From Stutzerimonas xanthomarina DSM 18231 (lineage in GTDB: Bacteria > Pseudomonadota > Gammaproteobacteria > Pseudomonadales > Pseudomonadaceae): DNA of 64,000 nt. Positions 19,923-29,105 of the stretch are shown here, one piece after another (position 1 is the first letter of the stretch; the number at the start of each line of letters is the position of its first letter). Both the position numbers and the translations under genes were made by a program. Under the pieces are notes generated by a model. That model searched no databases. It was not told where the DNA came from and worked only from the letters and a program-made list of their open reading frames with translations. The stretch covers positions 124,001 to 188,000 of the forward strand of contig NZ_FQXA01000004.1 in the NCBI RefSeq assembly GCF_900129835.1, read 5' to 3'.

Positions 19923-19945
19923 CCCACTGAACTTGGAGATTTAAC

Positions 19946-20176
19946 ATGCGAAACACCATTACAGTAACAGCAATTGCAATCACCCTGGCGAGCGGACTGA
20001 GTTTCGCAGCGGCAGATAAAGCGGACCAAAGCCATTCAGAAACCGGCATGATGAGCGGCGACAAGCATATGGAAATGATGGGCGACATGCGTGGAATGAT
20101 GAAAGAGTGTCGTGAAATGATGGAGGCGGCCAAAGCCGGCCACTCGCAAAATGGGGAAAACCCAGACGCTGCCTAG
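19946..20176 (+). CDS. Small Met-rich exported protein
   Basis: This 76-residue protein has a signal peptide (to about residue 23, SFAAA). A mature Met/His-rich stretch (MMSGDKHMEMMGDMRGMM) follows, with one Cys. Such sequences bind Cu(I)/Ag(I) through Met and His side chains. It is the last of three small genes, with a strong terminator 30 bases downstream. No named family is recognised. Confidence 0.7.
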   Translation: MRNTITVTAIAITLASGLSFAAADKADQSHSETGMMSGDKHMEMMGDMRGMMKECREMMEAAKAGHSQNGENPDAA

Positions 20177-20206
20177 GATACGAGAGTGCGAGCAACTATG
20201 ATCGAA

Positions 20207-20247
20207 GCAGGTCGGGCACCTTTTCTGGGTGCCCCACCTGCTTTTTT
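20207..20247 (+). terminator. Rho-independent terminator before the kinase gene
   Basis: GCAGGTCGGGCACC pairs with GGGTGCCCCACCTGC across a TTTTCT loop, then six T residues follow. It separates the small-protein genes from the downstream kinase, which would need read-through or its own promoter. Confidence 0.85.
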
Positions 20248-20277
20248 GTGCTTGATGGCCTAACCAGGACCGTACTG

Positions 20278-21651
20278 ATGGGAAAAGTGTCACTGACGAG
20301 CAGAATGGCGATAGCTTTCATGCTCGTGGTTACGGTTGTGCTGCTGGCGGCCGCAATCAGCTTTAATTATTTTTGTCAGCTCCATTTCGAACGCAAAGAT
20401 GCACAAGTGCTTAATGAAAAGGCCGCTGCAGTAGAGCGTACGCTACTCAACAGCTCAGCATTCGGGCCTGAGACCGCTTCAAGGATCGATGCCGTTATTG
20501 AGCACTCCTTTGGCTTCGCGACTGCGGTTGTAGTAGACGGTAAGACGGTTTACTCCCATCACAATCTGTCTGAGAGCTTGCTACCTCTTGTCACAGACAT
20601 CCAAGAGGAACGCTGGACGGTAAGTTTCGGTGGCCACCAGTACAGCGGAATTACCAGAAAAGTAAATCGGTGGGTAGAAGGGCAGGACACTGTTATCTAT
20701 TTGGCTTTGGATGTAACGCACCGAATCCACTTCTTCGATATGATTCAGCAGTGGTTTGCTTATACGCTTGTCGTTAGTGCACTTCTGAGTGGCGCGTTAG
20801 GTGTTGTTCTGATCAGGAAAGGCTTAAAACCAATAGACGAACTGTCCAAGACTTCTTCTACGGTAACCGCCCACTGCTTAGATACCAGAATTCCAACCGA
20901 GTCGGTGCCAGGCGAGCTGCATGAACTCGTAGACAACTTCAACGAAATGCTTTCGCGCTTGGACGACTCTTTTCTCAGATTGTCAGGTTTCTCAGCGGAT
21001 ATCGCGCATGAGCTAAGAACGCCGCTGAACAGCATGCTTACCCAAATGGAGGTCGCGCTCTTGCGCGACCGCGAGAATACCGACTACAAAGACATTTTGT
21101 ATTCCGCCCTCGAAGAACTTAGGCGCATGTCAAAGATGGTCGATGACATGCTATTCCTCGCCAAGGCGGACAACGGGAAGATTACGCCCAATGCCGAAGA
21201 TGCCAGCATGGCTGAGATTACCGCGAGCGTTATCGAATATTACGAGCTTGCAGCCGAGGACAAAAAGGTAGAAATCGCGCTTTCAGGCGATGGATCGGTA
21301 CATGGCGATAAATCGATGCTGAGACGGGCCGTCTCAAACATAGTCTCTAACGCAGTTCGATATTCAGAGGAAGGCAGCACCATCAGCGTTGAAATAAGCG
21401 AGAGCGGTGGCTCGGTTTGCACAGCCATATCCAACCGAGGCACAACGATTCCAGCCGAGCTTCAGGCCCGAGTGTTTGATCGATTCTATAGGGTCGACAC
21501 CGCAAGGCGCGAAGGAACCACCATGAATGCGGGCCTCGGCATGGCTATCACTCGTTCGATAGTCGAAGCGCACAAAGGGCGCATCGCTTGCGAATCAGCT
21601 GAGGGGCATACGACTTTCACAATGACGCTTCCAAAGCTTATGTCTAGTTAA
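20278..21651 (+). CDS. copS: CopS-like heavy-metal sensor histidine kinase without adjacent regulator
   Basis: This 457-residue sensor kinase has membrane helices at about residues 12-34 and 158-180 around a periplasmic sensor. A HAMP linker, HisKA (His244 in DIAHELRTPLNSM) and HATPase_c (NIVSNAVRYS, GLGMAITRS) domains follow. The ATG at 20278 is used rather than the GTG at 20248, which lies in the loop-out of the terminator. No response regulator is next to it. A CopR-type regulator lies about 18 kb away with no kinase after it, so the two may be partners. The assignment to copper is inferred from the gene neighbours. Confidence 0.8.
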   Translation: MGKVSLTSRMAIAFMLVVTVVLLAAAISFNYFCQLHFERKDAQVLNEKAAAVERTLLNSSAFGPETASRIDAVIEHSFGFATAVVVDGKTVYSHHNLSESLLPLVTDIQEERWTVSFGGHQYSGITRKVNRWVEGQDTVIYLALDVTHRIHFFDMIQQWFAYTLVVSALLSGALGVVLIRKGLKPIDELSKTSSTVTAHCLDTRIPTESVPGELHELVDNFNEMLSRLDDSFLRLSGFSADIAHELRTPLNSMLTQMEVALLRDRENTDYKDILYSALEELRRMSKMVDDMLFLAKADNGKITPNAEDASMAEITASVIEYYELAAEDKKVEIALSGDGSVHGDKSMLRRAVSNIVSNAVRYSEEGSTISVEISESGGSVCTAISNRGTTIPAELQARVFDRFYRVDTARREGTTMNAGLGMAITRSIVEAHKGRIACESAEGHTTFTMTLPKLMSS

Positions 21652-21756
21652 TGGCAGAGTGCCAGCAACGACCCTGACCTACGCTCATAGAAACGCCAGG
21701 CTGAACCGAAAGAGGCCGAGACTTTCGAAGCTGTATGTTTGGTTCTGGAGGTTCCC

Positions 21757-23424
21757 GTGCAAGCGTCCTCATCGAGAAAATGCGGTACGACAGCCGCAGC
21801 GCTCAACGAAGCGTGCTTCTGCGTAAGCCTAGATCAAGCTGCGCTCGTAAACTCATTGACCGAACAGCTTGGGAATTCAGAGCTGTCGGAGCTATTGAAG
21901 TCACGTTGCCCCCATGTGTTTGCAGCACGACCGGTCTTTGTTTCATCCTTGCGGCTGCGCCAGGTTAATGAGGTTATTCAGGCCATCGAGCAGACCGTGA
22001 GCTCGCCCGGTTGGCGTGAGCATGCTCTGGATTCTGCACCTCCTATTGCCCGACACGATCCTCGGGGCGCGCGCGGCGTCTTCTTTGGCTACGACTTCCA
22101 TCTGGATGATGACAAGCTTGGGCTCATCGAAATAAACACAAATGCGGGCGGAGCGATGCTAAACGTATTGCTCGCCCGCGCGCAGCGTAGTTGTTGCAGC
22201 GGCGTAGTCGGGCTTTCGCCAGGTCAGGAAGGACCCGGCGGCTTCGAGCGTTCGATTCTGGATATGTTCGCCCAGGAATGGTCTACGAGCGGCGAGCCAC
22301 GTCCGCTCACGCGCGTGGTGATCTTGGATGAAAGCCCACAAGCCCAATACCTGTATCCCGAGTTCCTTCTTTTTCAGCGGTTATTCGAGTCAGCAGGAAT
22401 CGACTGCCTAATCGCGGACCCAGCCGATCTGGCCTTTCACAACGAGTGCCTCTTGGTCGACGGGAAGCCTGTGGATCTCGTCTACAACCGGCTCACCGAT
22501 TTCTATCTAGAAGGCGACAATTGCAGCGCGCTGCGCAGCGCTTATTTGGCTGATGTCGTGACGGTAACGCCACATCCTCAGGCCTATGCCCTTTATGCCG
22601 ACAAACGCCGGTTGGTTGACCTAACCAACGCACGTTTTTTGGAGGAGATTGGCGTCGATCAGCAAGTCCGAGCCGTATTGGCCCAGTACGTCCCGCTTAC
22701 GGTTCCTGTCGAGCATCGCAATGCGGAGCACCTCTGGCAAAACCGCCGTAGCCTCTTTTTCAAGCCTGTCAGCGGGTTTGGTAGTCGCGGTGCGTACCGA
22801 GGAGACAAGCTCACCAAGCGGGTTTGGGAAGAAATCATTGGCGGAAACTACTTGGCCCAGTCCCTTATAGCTCCTGGCGAGCGTAGAACCGTCGCCGACC
22901 CTCAGGTACGACCAATGAAGTTTGACCTGCGCGCGTACGCTTATGCTGGCGAGGTGCAGTGGAACGCTGCCAGGGTCTACCAAGGCCAAACGACCAACTT
23001 TCGAACGGAGGGGGGCGGCTTTGCTCCTGTGTTTACCTTAGGCGAGGAAGAGGAGCTGGCCGGTTCCACAAAGCAACTATCGCACGCCTCGTTCACTTTC
23101 TTGCTCGACGAAACCGGAGCCATAGAAAAGCTGCCGCACCCGCTCTATCTCGCGTTGGTTCGAGCCGAAAGGGCTACTTCGAAGCTTGCCGGTAAGCGTT
23201 TTCGATTGGCGGACTGGTATGTGGCAATGGAAGACGGCCAACCGTCTAAGGTCATCCGAGAGTGGTACGGGTGGGTAGCGTTCGACGCAGATGGCGGTTA
23301 CCACCCTGAACGTGGTTCGCCGAAAAACGACGAGTCGGATAGTGATGACAATGTAGATTCAACCGCTCTACCGACACGGGAAGAACACGATCGAATTGAG
23401 GGACTGTTGTTTAAAAGCGAGTGA
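21757..23424 (+). CDS. ATP-grasp-like enzyme of unknown substrate
   Basis: This 555-residue soluble protein has ATP-grasp-like motifs. LIEINTNAGGAMLN (about residues 130-143) resembles the Mg-binding ExN loop. SLFFKPVSGFGSRGAYRG (about 333-350) resembles the ATP-binding lysine and glycine-rich loop, and PMKFDLRAYAY lies further on. The order suggests two half-domains, or a permuted fold as in glutathionylspermidine synthase-type ligases. The N-terminus is Cys-rich (RKCG, EACFC) and CC occurs near residue 148. GTG 21757 is preceded by CTGGAGG. ATP-grasp enzymes join a carboxylate to an amine or thiol, so a metal-binding peptide product is conceivable, but nothing shows it. Confidence 0.6.
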   Translation: MQASSSRKCGTTAAALNEACFCVSLDQAALVNSLTEQLGNSELSELLKSRCPHVFAARPVFVSSLRLRQVNEVIQAIEQTVSSPGWREHALDSAPPIARHDPRGARGVFFGYDFHLDDDKLGLIEINTNAGGAMLNVLLARAQRSCCSGVVGLSPGQEGPGGFERSILDMFAQEWSTSGEPRPLTRVVILDESPQAQYLYPEFLLFQRLFESAGIDCLIADPADLAFHNECLLVDGKPVDLVYNRLTDFYLEGDNCSALRSAYLADVVTVTPHPQAYALYADKRRLVDLTNARFLEEIGVDQQVRAVLAQYVPLTVPVEHRNAEHLWQNRRSLFFKPVSGFGSRGAYRGDKLTKRVWEEIIGGNYLAQSLIAPGERRTVADPQVRPMKFDLRAYAYAGEVQWNAARVYQGQTTNFRTEGGGFAPVFTLGEEEELAGSTKQLSHASFTFLLDETGAIEKLPHPLYLALVRAERATSKLAGKRFRLADWYVAMEDGQPSKVIREWYGWVAFDADGGYHPERGSPKNDESDSDDNVDSTALPTREEHDRIEGLLFKSE

Positions 23425-23486
23425 GAGCCTGTCTCGCACAGCCCAGAGGTTCCTTACGGGCGCAGAGCCAAAGGAAGATTGCTTTT

Positions 23487-23900
23487 TCACTCACCTTTCA
23501 GGGCCATCATTAAACCCTTGAATGCGCCGTTCAGCCGAGTAAATGCAGCCTGGAAACGAATCGAATTTTCCGCATATTTTGCTTGTTCAACCTGAACGTC
23601 GACTGTGTTCTGATCAAGCGACGGTTGATTGGGAACCCTGTAGAGTAGGGCCGCATCGCTAAGAGTAACCTCCAAGCCACCAGTATTTATATGACTCTGG
23701 TTAGTTTTGGCCAGTGAAAACTCAGTGTTAATTGCCTGCTTGTTTTGAGCGGCAAGCACCGAGGCAAAATTCAAATCCCTGGCTTTGAAATTGGGTGTAT
23801 CAGCATTGGCTATATTGTTGCTCAGCACCTCTGCTCTTTTGGCAGTGTAGAGGAGCGTTTTTTCTGGCCCGCCTACAGCCTTTTCGAAACTAATCCTCAT
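23487..23900 (-). CDS. flgB: Orphan FlgB-like flagellar rod protein
   Basis: This 137-residue protein matches FlgB over its length. It has RAEVLSNNIANADTPNFKARDL near residues 22-43, the rod-protein signature, and a C-terminal helix with NSIRFQAAFTRLNGAFKGL. FlgB normally begins the flgBCDEFG operon and forms the proximal rod. Here it stands alone between an ATP-grasp-like gene and a PtrA-like gene, with no other flagellar genes nearby. ATG 23900 is preceded by TAGGA. It may be a transferred or specialised copy; a motility role is doubtful without partners. Confidence 0.8.
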   Translation of the reverse strand: MRISFEKAVGGPEKTLLYTAKRAEVLSNNIANADTPNFKARDLNFASVLAAQNKQAINTEFSLAKTNQSHINTGGLEVTLSDAALLYRVPNQPSLDQNTVDVQVEQAKYAENSIRFQAAFTRLNGAFKGLMMALKGE

Positions 23901-24047
23901 CAACGATCCTATCAAGTTGGGAGAAAACCAGTGCTGATCAGAATTACGTCGATCAGCCCCATAGGATTTACGCCCGACCTGGCACCTGGTCGGGCGGTGC
24001 AGAGCCAGAGGGCGTTGTAATCGTAATCCTGGAAGAGTAGAGAATTA

Positions 24048-24407
24048 TTACTGATGACACTCCCTATCAGCCGTCATCAGCTTATGCTCGCGAATCATTT
24101 GTTCCAGTACGTCGTCTACCAATTTGTCGTGCTTCTCCATCCAAGCCAAATGCTCCTCGGTAGAGACGTTTGGTCCTGGATGATCTTTATGGAGCTGGCT
24201 CATCATTTCTTCGAGCATTCCCATATGTTCTTTCATATGCACTTGGCGCTCGCAGACTGGCGCTTTCTCTGCTTGAACCAAAACCGCTTCAGCTTTATCG
24301 CGCAGTTGCTGAAGGCGCTCGAGAGTGCGGTCGCTTCCTCCTTCAGCCAAAGCCATGGGAGACAGCATCAGCGATCCGACAAGGTAAAAAGGTATCAACG
24401 ATTTCAT
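24048..24407 (-). CDS. PtrA-like small exported Met/His protein
   Basis: This 119-residue protein has a signal peptide ending SPMALA, so the mature chain begins AEGGSDRTLERL, the PtrA-type motif. The rest is helical and rich in His, Met and Glu (HMKEHMGMLEEMMSQLHKDH), with two Cys (PVCERQ near the middle, ECHQ at the end), suiting copper binding. It is preceded by a GGAGG element and by an operator at 24546-24561. It is monocistronic, and its role in periplasmic copper sequestration is inferred. Confidence 0.75.
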   Translation of the reverse strand: MKSLIPFYLVGSLMLSPMALAEGGSDRTLERLQQLRDKAEAVLVQAEKAPVCERQVHMKEHMGMLEEMMSQLHKDHPGPNVSTEEHLAWMEKHDKLVDDVLEQMIREHKLMTADRECHQ

Positions 24408-24545
24408 AGAGGTGACCTCCGTAGTGAAAGCTGCGGCCGTTGCTACTGAGCCTGTTTCAATGGACTAGAACCATTTTATGCCGTGTCTTGGACCATCTAC
24501 TTCTGCAGATTAGTTAATCTACCCTGTCATGAAGCTGAGCTAGTG

Positions 24546-24561
24546 ATTACATTTTTGTAAG
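24546..24561. promoter_or_regulatory. CopR-type operator before the PtrA-like gene
   Basis: ATTACA-TTTT-TGTAAG is identical in sequence to the copy in front of copA at 38649. It is about 140 bases upstream of the 24407 start. Confidence 0.65.
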
Positions 24562-24678
24562 CTATCGGTTTTTTGACCGAGCGGCCGCTCACCCGCATAA
24601 ACTGGTAGCTCATTACCAGAAATCACCAGCACGGGTATTTCATCCCAAGCCAGCTCGATCAACCGGTAATAGCCGGCG

Positions 24679-25713
24679 TTATTTCGATTGCTCTCGTGCA
24701 GTCTCTTCCCGCTCCATACGTTCACGCACGCCGCCTTCCACACCAGTGCCAGAGTGCATTGGCTTGTAAAGCGAACCCGTTGTTGGCGGTGCTGGCGGAG
24801 CTTTTTCGATCTGCCAGCGGTGCGCGATGTTCGCCGCGAATCGCTCGGTGAGAGAGGGGAACAGCGAATGCGAGATCACTGCGCCCCGGGCTTTCCAGCC
24901 TACCGGCAGACGTTTGCGCGGGTTGACCGAGACCCAGGCGATGGCTTCAACCACCTGCTCAGGGCCGTCCATTGCGGCCATGCGTGGCGTGCCGCCGGTG
25001 TAGTTGGCCGCGTGTTCCCAGAACGGTGTGTCCACAGCCCAGGGCATAACAGTGGCGACACTAATAGTCTCGCTGCCGCTCAGGCGAATCTCCTCGGCGA
25101 TTGCTGCCCCGAGATTCATCACTCCACCTTTGGTCGCTGCGTAGGAGGCATGGTAAGCCAGCGGTATCTCGCTCTCGACCGAGCCGACGTTGACCAGCGT
25201 GCCGAAGCCCTGAGTTCTGAACTGGCGCATGGCCGCGTGGCTTCCGTAGATCACGCCCTTGAGATTGACGTCCACAACCCGCGCATGGTCCTCGACGGGG
25301 ACGTCTTCGAAGCGCCCCAGTGCTCCGACCGCTGCGTTGTTGATCCACACGTCGATACTGCCGAAGCGTTCGATGGCGGCTTGGGCCAGGCCTTGTATGT
25401 CGGCTGGTTTGCTCACATCGGTGGTCACTACGAGTGCCGACCCTCCTGCCTCGCGTATCTGCGTAGCCAGTTCTTCGAGCACCGCGGTTCGGCGGGCCGC
25501 CAGCACCACGTCGCCTTGCAAAGCGGCAAGCCTGAGCGCCACGCCGCGACCGAAGCCACTGGAGGCACCAGTGATGACGAAGGTTTTGCCAGCTACGCTT
25601 GGCTGGTCGCTTGGTTTCAGGCGTGGGGAAACGGCGCAGCCACTGAGTTGCAGGGCGGTAAGCAGAAGCAGCAGCAAAGCCAATCTCTGCGATGAGAAGA
25701 TTCGCAAAACCAT
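24679..25713 (-). CDS. SDR oxidoreductase with lipoprotein-type signal
   Basis: This 344-residue short-chain dehydrogenase has the Rossmann motif TGASSGFGRG (about residues 49-58), NNAAVG, and the catalytic Ser with YAATK (YxxxK). Unusually, the N-terminus is a hydrophobic segment ending LQLSGC, a convincing lipobox, which would place the enzyme outside the cytoplasm or anchor it in a membrane. ATG 25713 has AGGAGA upstream. A CopR-type operator lies 144 bases upstream of the start. It pairs thematically with another SDR, a GH15 enzyme and a VKOR protein to the right. The substrate is unknown. Confidence 0.8.
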   Translation of the reverse strand: MVLRIFSSQRLALLLLLLTALQLSGCAVSPRLKPSDQPSVAGKTFVITGASSGFGRGVALRLAALQGDVVLAARRTAVLEELATQIREAGGSALVVTTDVSKPADIQGLAQAAIERFGSIDVWINNAAVGALGRFEDVPVEDHARVVDVNLKGVIYGSHAAMRQFRTQGFGTLVNVGSVESEIPLAYHASYAATKGGVMNLGAAIAEEIRLSGSETISVATVMPWAVDTPFWEHAANYTGGTPRMAAMDGPEQVVEAIAWVSVNPRKRLPVGWKARGAVISHSLFPSLTERFAANIAHRWQIEKAPPAPPTTGSLYKPMHSGTGVEGGVRERMEREETAREQSK

Positions 25714-25856
25714 TATTGGTTCTCCTGGCAAAGTCATACGGCCGAATGGTCCGTAACTCCAGTGTTGTACGACTGCCTTGTGCCAGCGCCGCCGCAGGAC
25801 AGGCGAATAGAACTTTTCAGGCTAGATCATCAATCTAGTTATGGCGCGGAAACTTG

Positions 25857-25872
25857 ATTACATTTCTGTAAG
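25857..25872. promoter_or_regulatory. CopR-type operator before the lipobox SDR gene
   Basis: ATTACA-TTTC-TGTAAG lies 144 bases upstream of the SDR start and 336 bases upstream of the GH15 gene on the other strand. Confidence 0.6.
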
Positions 25873-25944
25873 CATAGAACTGAATTATTGAGCTATACGA
25901 ATGCATGCTTGGAAAAGATTTTGCTATTCGATCTATCGAGTCTG

Positions 25945-25970
25945 ACAATTCACAATTCACAATTCACAAT
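25945..25970. repeat. Short tandem heptamer repeat
   Basis: Three copies of ACAATTC are followed by a partial fourth. They lie in the AT-rich region upstream of the GH15 gene. Confidence 0.6.
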
Positions 25971-26207
25971 CGCAATTGAAACTACTGATTAATCGTGCAG
26001 TCGACTAATAATCTGTTTCTTGTATTTTCGCGCGGCTTGCGCTTCGAAAAGCGACATCGTTATGGTTAAAAATAAGCCGGCGTACGTCGGGTTACTCTTC
26101 ATGCCAACTTCAATGCATTTATTACCTCAACGCGAGCCTGCCGCTTTGAAGCAGCAGTCCAGACTGGCCTTTGAACCGTCTGTAAGCGCACCGACACGAA
26201 GAGAACT

Positions 26208-28013
26208 ATGAGAATTAATCAGCAACTGGCAGCTGGAAAGGCAGAATATCCAACGATCGCTTCGCTGGCGGCCATCGGTGATGGTCGCTCCATGGCATTG
26301 GTGGGCCCAGATGGCAACGTGGAATGGTTCTGTCCCCAGCGCTTCGATGCCACACCGATGATTTGGCCGCTGCTCGACCGTCAACGTGGCGGGCGGCTAC
26401 AGCTGTCGACACCGGGTGACGTCAAAACGCATTATCTGGACGATTCTGCAGTATTAGAGTTCGAAGTGCACAGCGCGTCCGGGTCCGCCCGTGTCACGCT
26501 TTGTATGGAGTGGCCTGGATCGGACGATCAGCAACGCTTGCTTTGGCAGGTAGACGGCTTAGCTGGCCGCTGTGAGTTCACTCTGCAGTTTGAGCCGCGT
26601 CCAGATTTCGGAAGCGTAGCCGGTGAGGCAAGCATTTCAGCCGAAGGGTTAACCTATTCTTATATGGGTCAACAGCTGTTGCTTCAAGCGGACTGCGCAC
26701 TGTATCCGGACGGCGAAGGCTGGAAGGGAGCGATCTCAGTAGATGCAGGAGGGCGTGCGGGAGTTTCTCTAAGCGTTTCCTTAGAGCAAGATGCCCCACC
26801 CGTTCCTGTGTCGATTGAATCTGTACCCGCGCGGATTGAGGCGACCCTGATTGCGTGGCGCGACTGGTGCGCAGCGCTGGAGTGCCCCGCAGCATATAGA
26901 GGCGCCGTGGTACGCAGCGCGATTAGCCTTAAGTTATTGATTTACGCACCCAGCGGAGCGGTCGTTGCCGCCGGAACCACTTCCCTACCTGAACACCTGG
27001 GCGGGGAGCGGAACTGGGATTACCGCTACACCTGGTTTCGAGATGCGGGGCTGACACTTGGTGCTCTTTTCGGCCTCGGTTGTCGGGATGAGGCACATTG
27101 TTGGGCCCAGTGGATGCAGCGAACCATTGAGCAGCATGGGACGCCGCTGGCCGTGCTATACGATGTAAACGGAGCTGCGCCACCGCCAGAACGTAATATC
27201 GAAGGGGTTGATGGCTATCGCGGCTCGCGGCCGGTGCGTGTGGGTAACGCTGCTGATGGCCAGTTTCAGCTGGATGTTTATGGCGAGTTGCTGGAGTGCG
27301 TGAGCATCTGCGATAGCATGGGCGACGATGCGATGCGGGCGCACTGGCCTCATATGCGCGCCGCTGCTGATTTCATTGCAGCGCACTGGCAGGAGCCTGA
27401 CCAAAGCATTTGGGAGATGCGCAGCGCGCCGCGCCACTATGTGCACTCCAAGGTCATGGCCTGGGCCGGTCTACAGCGTGCGCTATGGCTGAAGCGCCGC
27501 CATGACCTAGACGGAGATGAGGAAAGTTGGGTCAATCAGGCCGAGGCTCTACGTCAGTTAGTCCTGCGCCGTGGTCTCAGCGCCGACGGCAATAACTTCG
27601 TCCGGGCCTTCGATGACGATAGGCTGGATGCTAGCCTCCTGTTATTAGCGCGTGTTGGCTTCGTCGAAGGCGGCGATGAACGTTTCGTCAATACGGTCGA
27701 TATGATCCGCAAACAACTGGACGAAGGCGGCGGCGCGCTACGGCGCTACCCTGCTGAAATTTCGGATGGGCTAGAGGGCCGAGAAGGCGCCTTCTTCATC
27801 TGTAGCTTTTGGCTGGTCGAGGCATTAGTGCAAACCGGCCGGCCTCGAGAGGCAAAGGAACTTTACGAACAGCTGCTGCAACGCAAGGGTGAGCACGGCC
27901 TGTTCGCTGAGGAGTTCGACACCCGAAGCGGCCAGCATTTAGGGAATGTACCTCAGGCCTTTTCTCATGTCGGTTTGATAAACGCCGCCCTGAGCCTCGG
28001 CTCTGCTGATTAA
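26208..28013 (+). CDS. Glycoside hydrolase family 15 protein
   Basis: This 601-residue protein starts with the N-terminal beta domain typical of GH15 (YPTIASLAAIGDGRSMALVGPDGNVEWFC). The (alpha/alpha)6 barrel follows, with GGERNWDYRYTWFRDAG near residues 264-280, which carries the general acid region, and ends GLFAEEFD near the second catalytic Glu. Members hydrolyse alpha-glucans or trehalose. Similar GH15 genes often sit with SDR genes in stress islands. No signal peptide is seen, so it acts in the cytoplasm. The substrate cannot be decided from sequence. Confidence 0.88.
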   Translation: MRINQQLAAGKAEYPTIASLAAIGDGRSMALVGPDGNVEWFCPQRFDATPMIWPLLDRQRGGRLQLSTPGDVKTHYLDDSAVLEFEVHSASGSARVTLCMEWPGSDDQQRLLWQVDGLAGRCEFTLQFEPRPDFGSVAGEASISAEGLTYSYMGQQLLLQADCALYPDGEGWKGAISVDAGGRAGVSLSVSLEQDAPPVPVSIESVPARIEATLIAWRDWCAALECPAAYRGAVVRSAISLKLLIYAPSGAVVAAGTTSLPEHLGGERNWDYRYTWFRDAGLTLGALFGLGCRDEAHCWAQWMQRTIEQHGTPLAVLYDVNGAAPPPERNIEGVDGYRGSRPVRVGNAADGQFQLDVYGELLECVSICDSMGDDAMRAHWPHMRAAADFIAAHWQEPDQSIWEMRSAPRHYVHSKVMAWAGLQRALWLKRRHDLDGDEESWVNQAEALRQLVLRRGLSADGNNFVRAFDDDRLDASLLLLARVGFVEGGDERFVNTVDMIRKQLDEGGGALRRYPAEISDGLEGREGAFFICSFWLVEALVQTGRPREAKELYEQLLQRKGEHGLFAEEFDTRSGQHLGNVPQAFSHVGLINAALSLGSAD

Positions 28014-28073
28014 CGTAGCTGTAGCCGGTCTATAACGCGCTCTTGCATGGTCTAGTCGTTGCCACCCAGCTAG

Positions 28074-29072
28074 CTAGCGGGCAATGGCAACTACTGCCGC
28101 TACACAAATCACCATTACCAGTGCCAAGGCGCCCGTGGCCAGCTTGCCCACGGATTCGGAACTGAGGCCCAGTGCCTTGTCCTTGGCCTGCGCGCCGAAG
28201 CGCCCTTCGAGACGGTGCAGGCCCTCTACGGGATGGAACAGGTTGTCAGGCTGTTCATCACCGGCCGGCGAGTCGGTCATCTGCCCACTCCAGGCCTGCT
28301 TGGCCATCATCCGGTCGAGTAGGCCGGGCATGAACATGTTGCCGATAATCGCCTGAAAAGAGGCGCGTCCGATCCACAGTTCGCGCGGCGCATCGGTTGC
28401 CGCGCGGACAATCGCGCGCGCTGCCACAGCAGGCGTATGGATCGGTGGGACCGGCTGCGGTCGTTTTTGCATCTTGTTGCGCGACCAGTCGAACTGCGGC
28501 GTGTTGTGCGCTGGCAGCTGCACCATGGTCAGCCGCACCCGGCTGTTGGTATGGATCAGTTCGCAGCGCAGCGAGTCGGTGAACCCACGAATGGCGAACT
28601 TGGCGGCGCAGTAGGCCGATTGCAGCGGTATCGCGCGATAGGACAGCGCCGAACCCACCTGGACGATGGTGCCGCGGTTGCGAGACTCCATATGCCGCAG
28701 CGCCGCCAGCGTGCCATGCACGAAGCCCAGATAGGTCACGTCGGTCACACGTTTGAATTCCGCCGTGCTGATCTTGTTCACCGGGCCGAACACCGTCGCC
28801 ATCGCCGCGTTGACCCAGATCTCGATCGGCCCCAGTTCCGCCTCGATCCGATCGGCCGCCTGATCGATAGCTTCGGGGTCGGCGACATCCGCGGCAATTG
28901 CCAGAACTTTCGCCCCAGCCGCTTCCAGCTCGTTGCGAGTGTCCGCCAGGCCCTGCTCACCACGCGCAATCACGGCGACGCGGTAGCCCGCCTGGGCGAA
29001 CGCGTGAGCCGTCGCGCGGCCTACGCCTGCGGTCCCGCCACAGATCACGGCGGTCTGTTCACGGTCAGTCAT
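28074..29072 (-). CDS. SDR oxidoreductase with C-terminal membrane anchor
   Basis: This 332-residue short-chain dehydrogenase has the cofactor motif GGTAGVGRA at about residues 12-20, NAAM, and the catalytic Ser with YCAAK near 158-162. The C-terminal 25 residues (ATGALALVMVICVAAVVAIAR) form one membrane helix, so it is probably tail-anchored. It ends 60 bases from the GH15 gene, with which it converges, and starts 33 bases after the VKOR-SPW gene, with which it is likely co-transcribed. Confidence 0.85.
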   Translation of the reverse strand: MTDREQTAVICGGTAGVGRATAHAFAQAGYRVAVIARGEQGLADTRNELEAAGAKVLAIAADVADPEAIDQAADRIEAELGPIEIWVNAAMATVFGPVNKISTAEFKRVTDVTYLGFVHGTLAALRHMESRNRGTIVQVGSALSYRAIPLQSAYCAAKFAIRGFTDSLRCELIHTNSRVRLTMVQLPAHNTPQFDWSRNKMQKRPQPVPPIHTPAVAARAIVRAATDAPRELWIGRASFQAIIGNMFMPGLLDRMMAKQAWSGQMTDSPAGDEQPDNLFHPVEGLHRLEGRFGAQAKDKALGLSSESVGKLATGALALVMVICVAAVVAIAR

Positions 29073-29105
29073 GTCCGGGGCTCCTTTGTGTTCGGTGAAG
29101 GTTGG

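Larger units (their letters stand above)
25714..26207. other. Divergent intergenic region between SDR and GH15 genes
   Basis: About 490 bases contain no convincing gene. Present are an operator at 25857-25872 and a short tandem heptamer at 25945-25970. The region is AT-rich compared with its neighbours. Confidence 0.5.
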
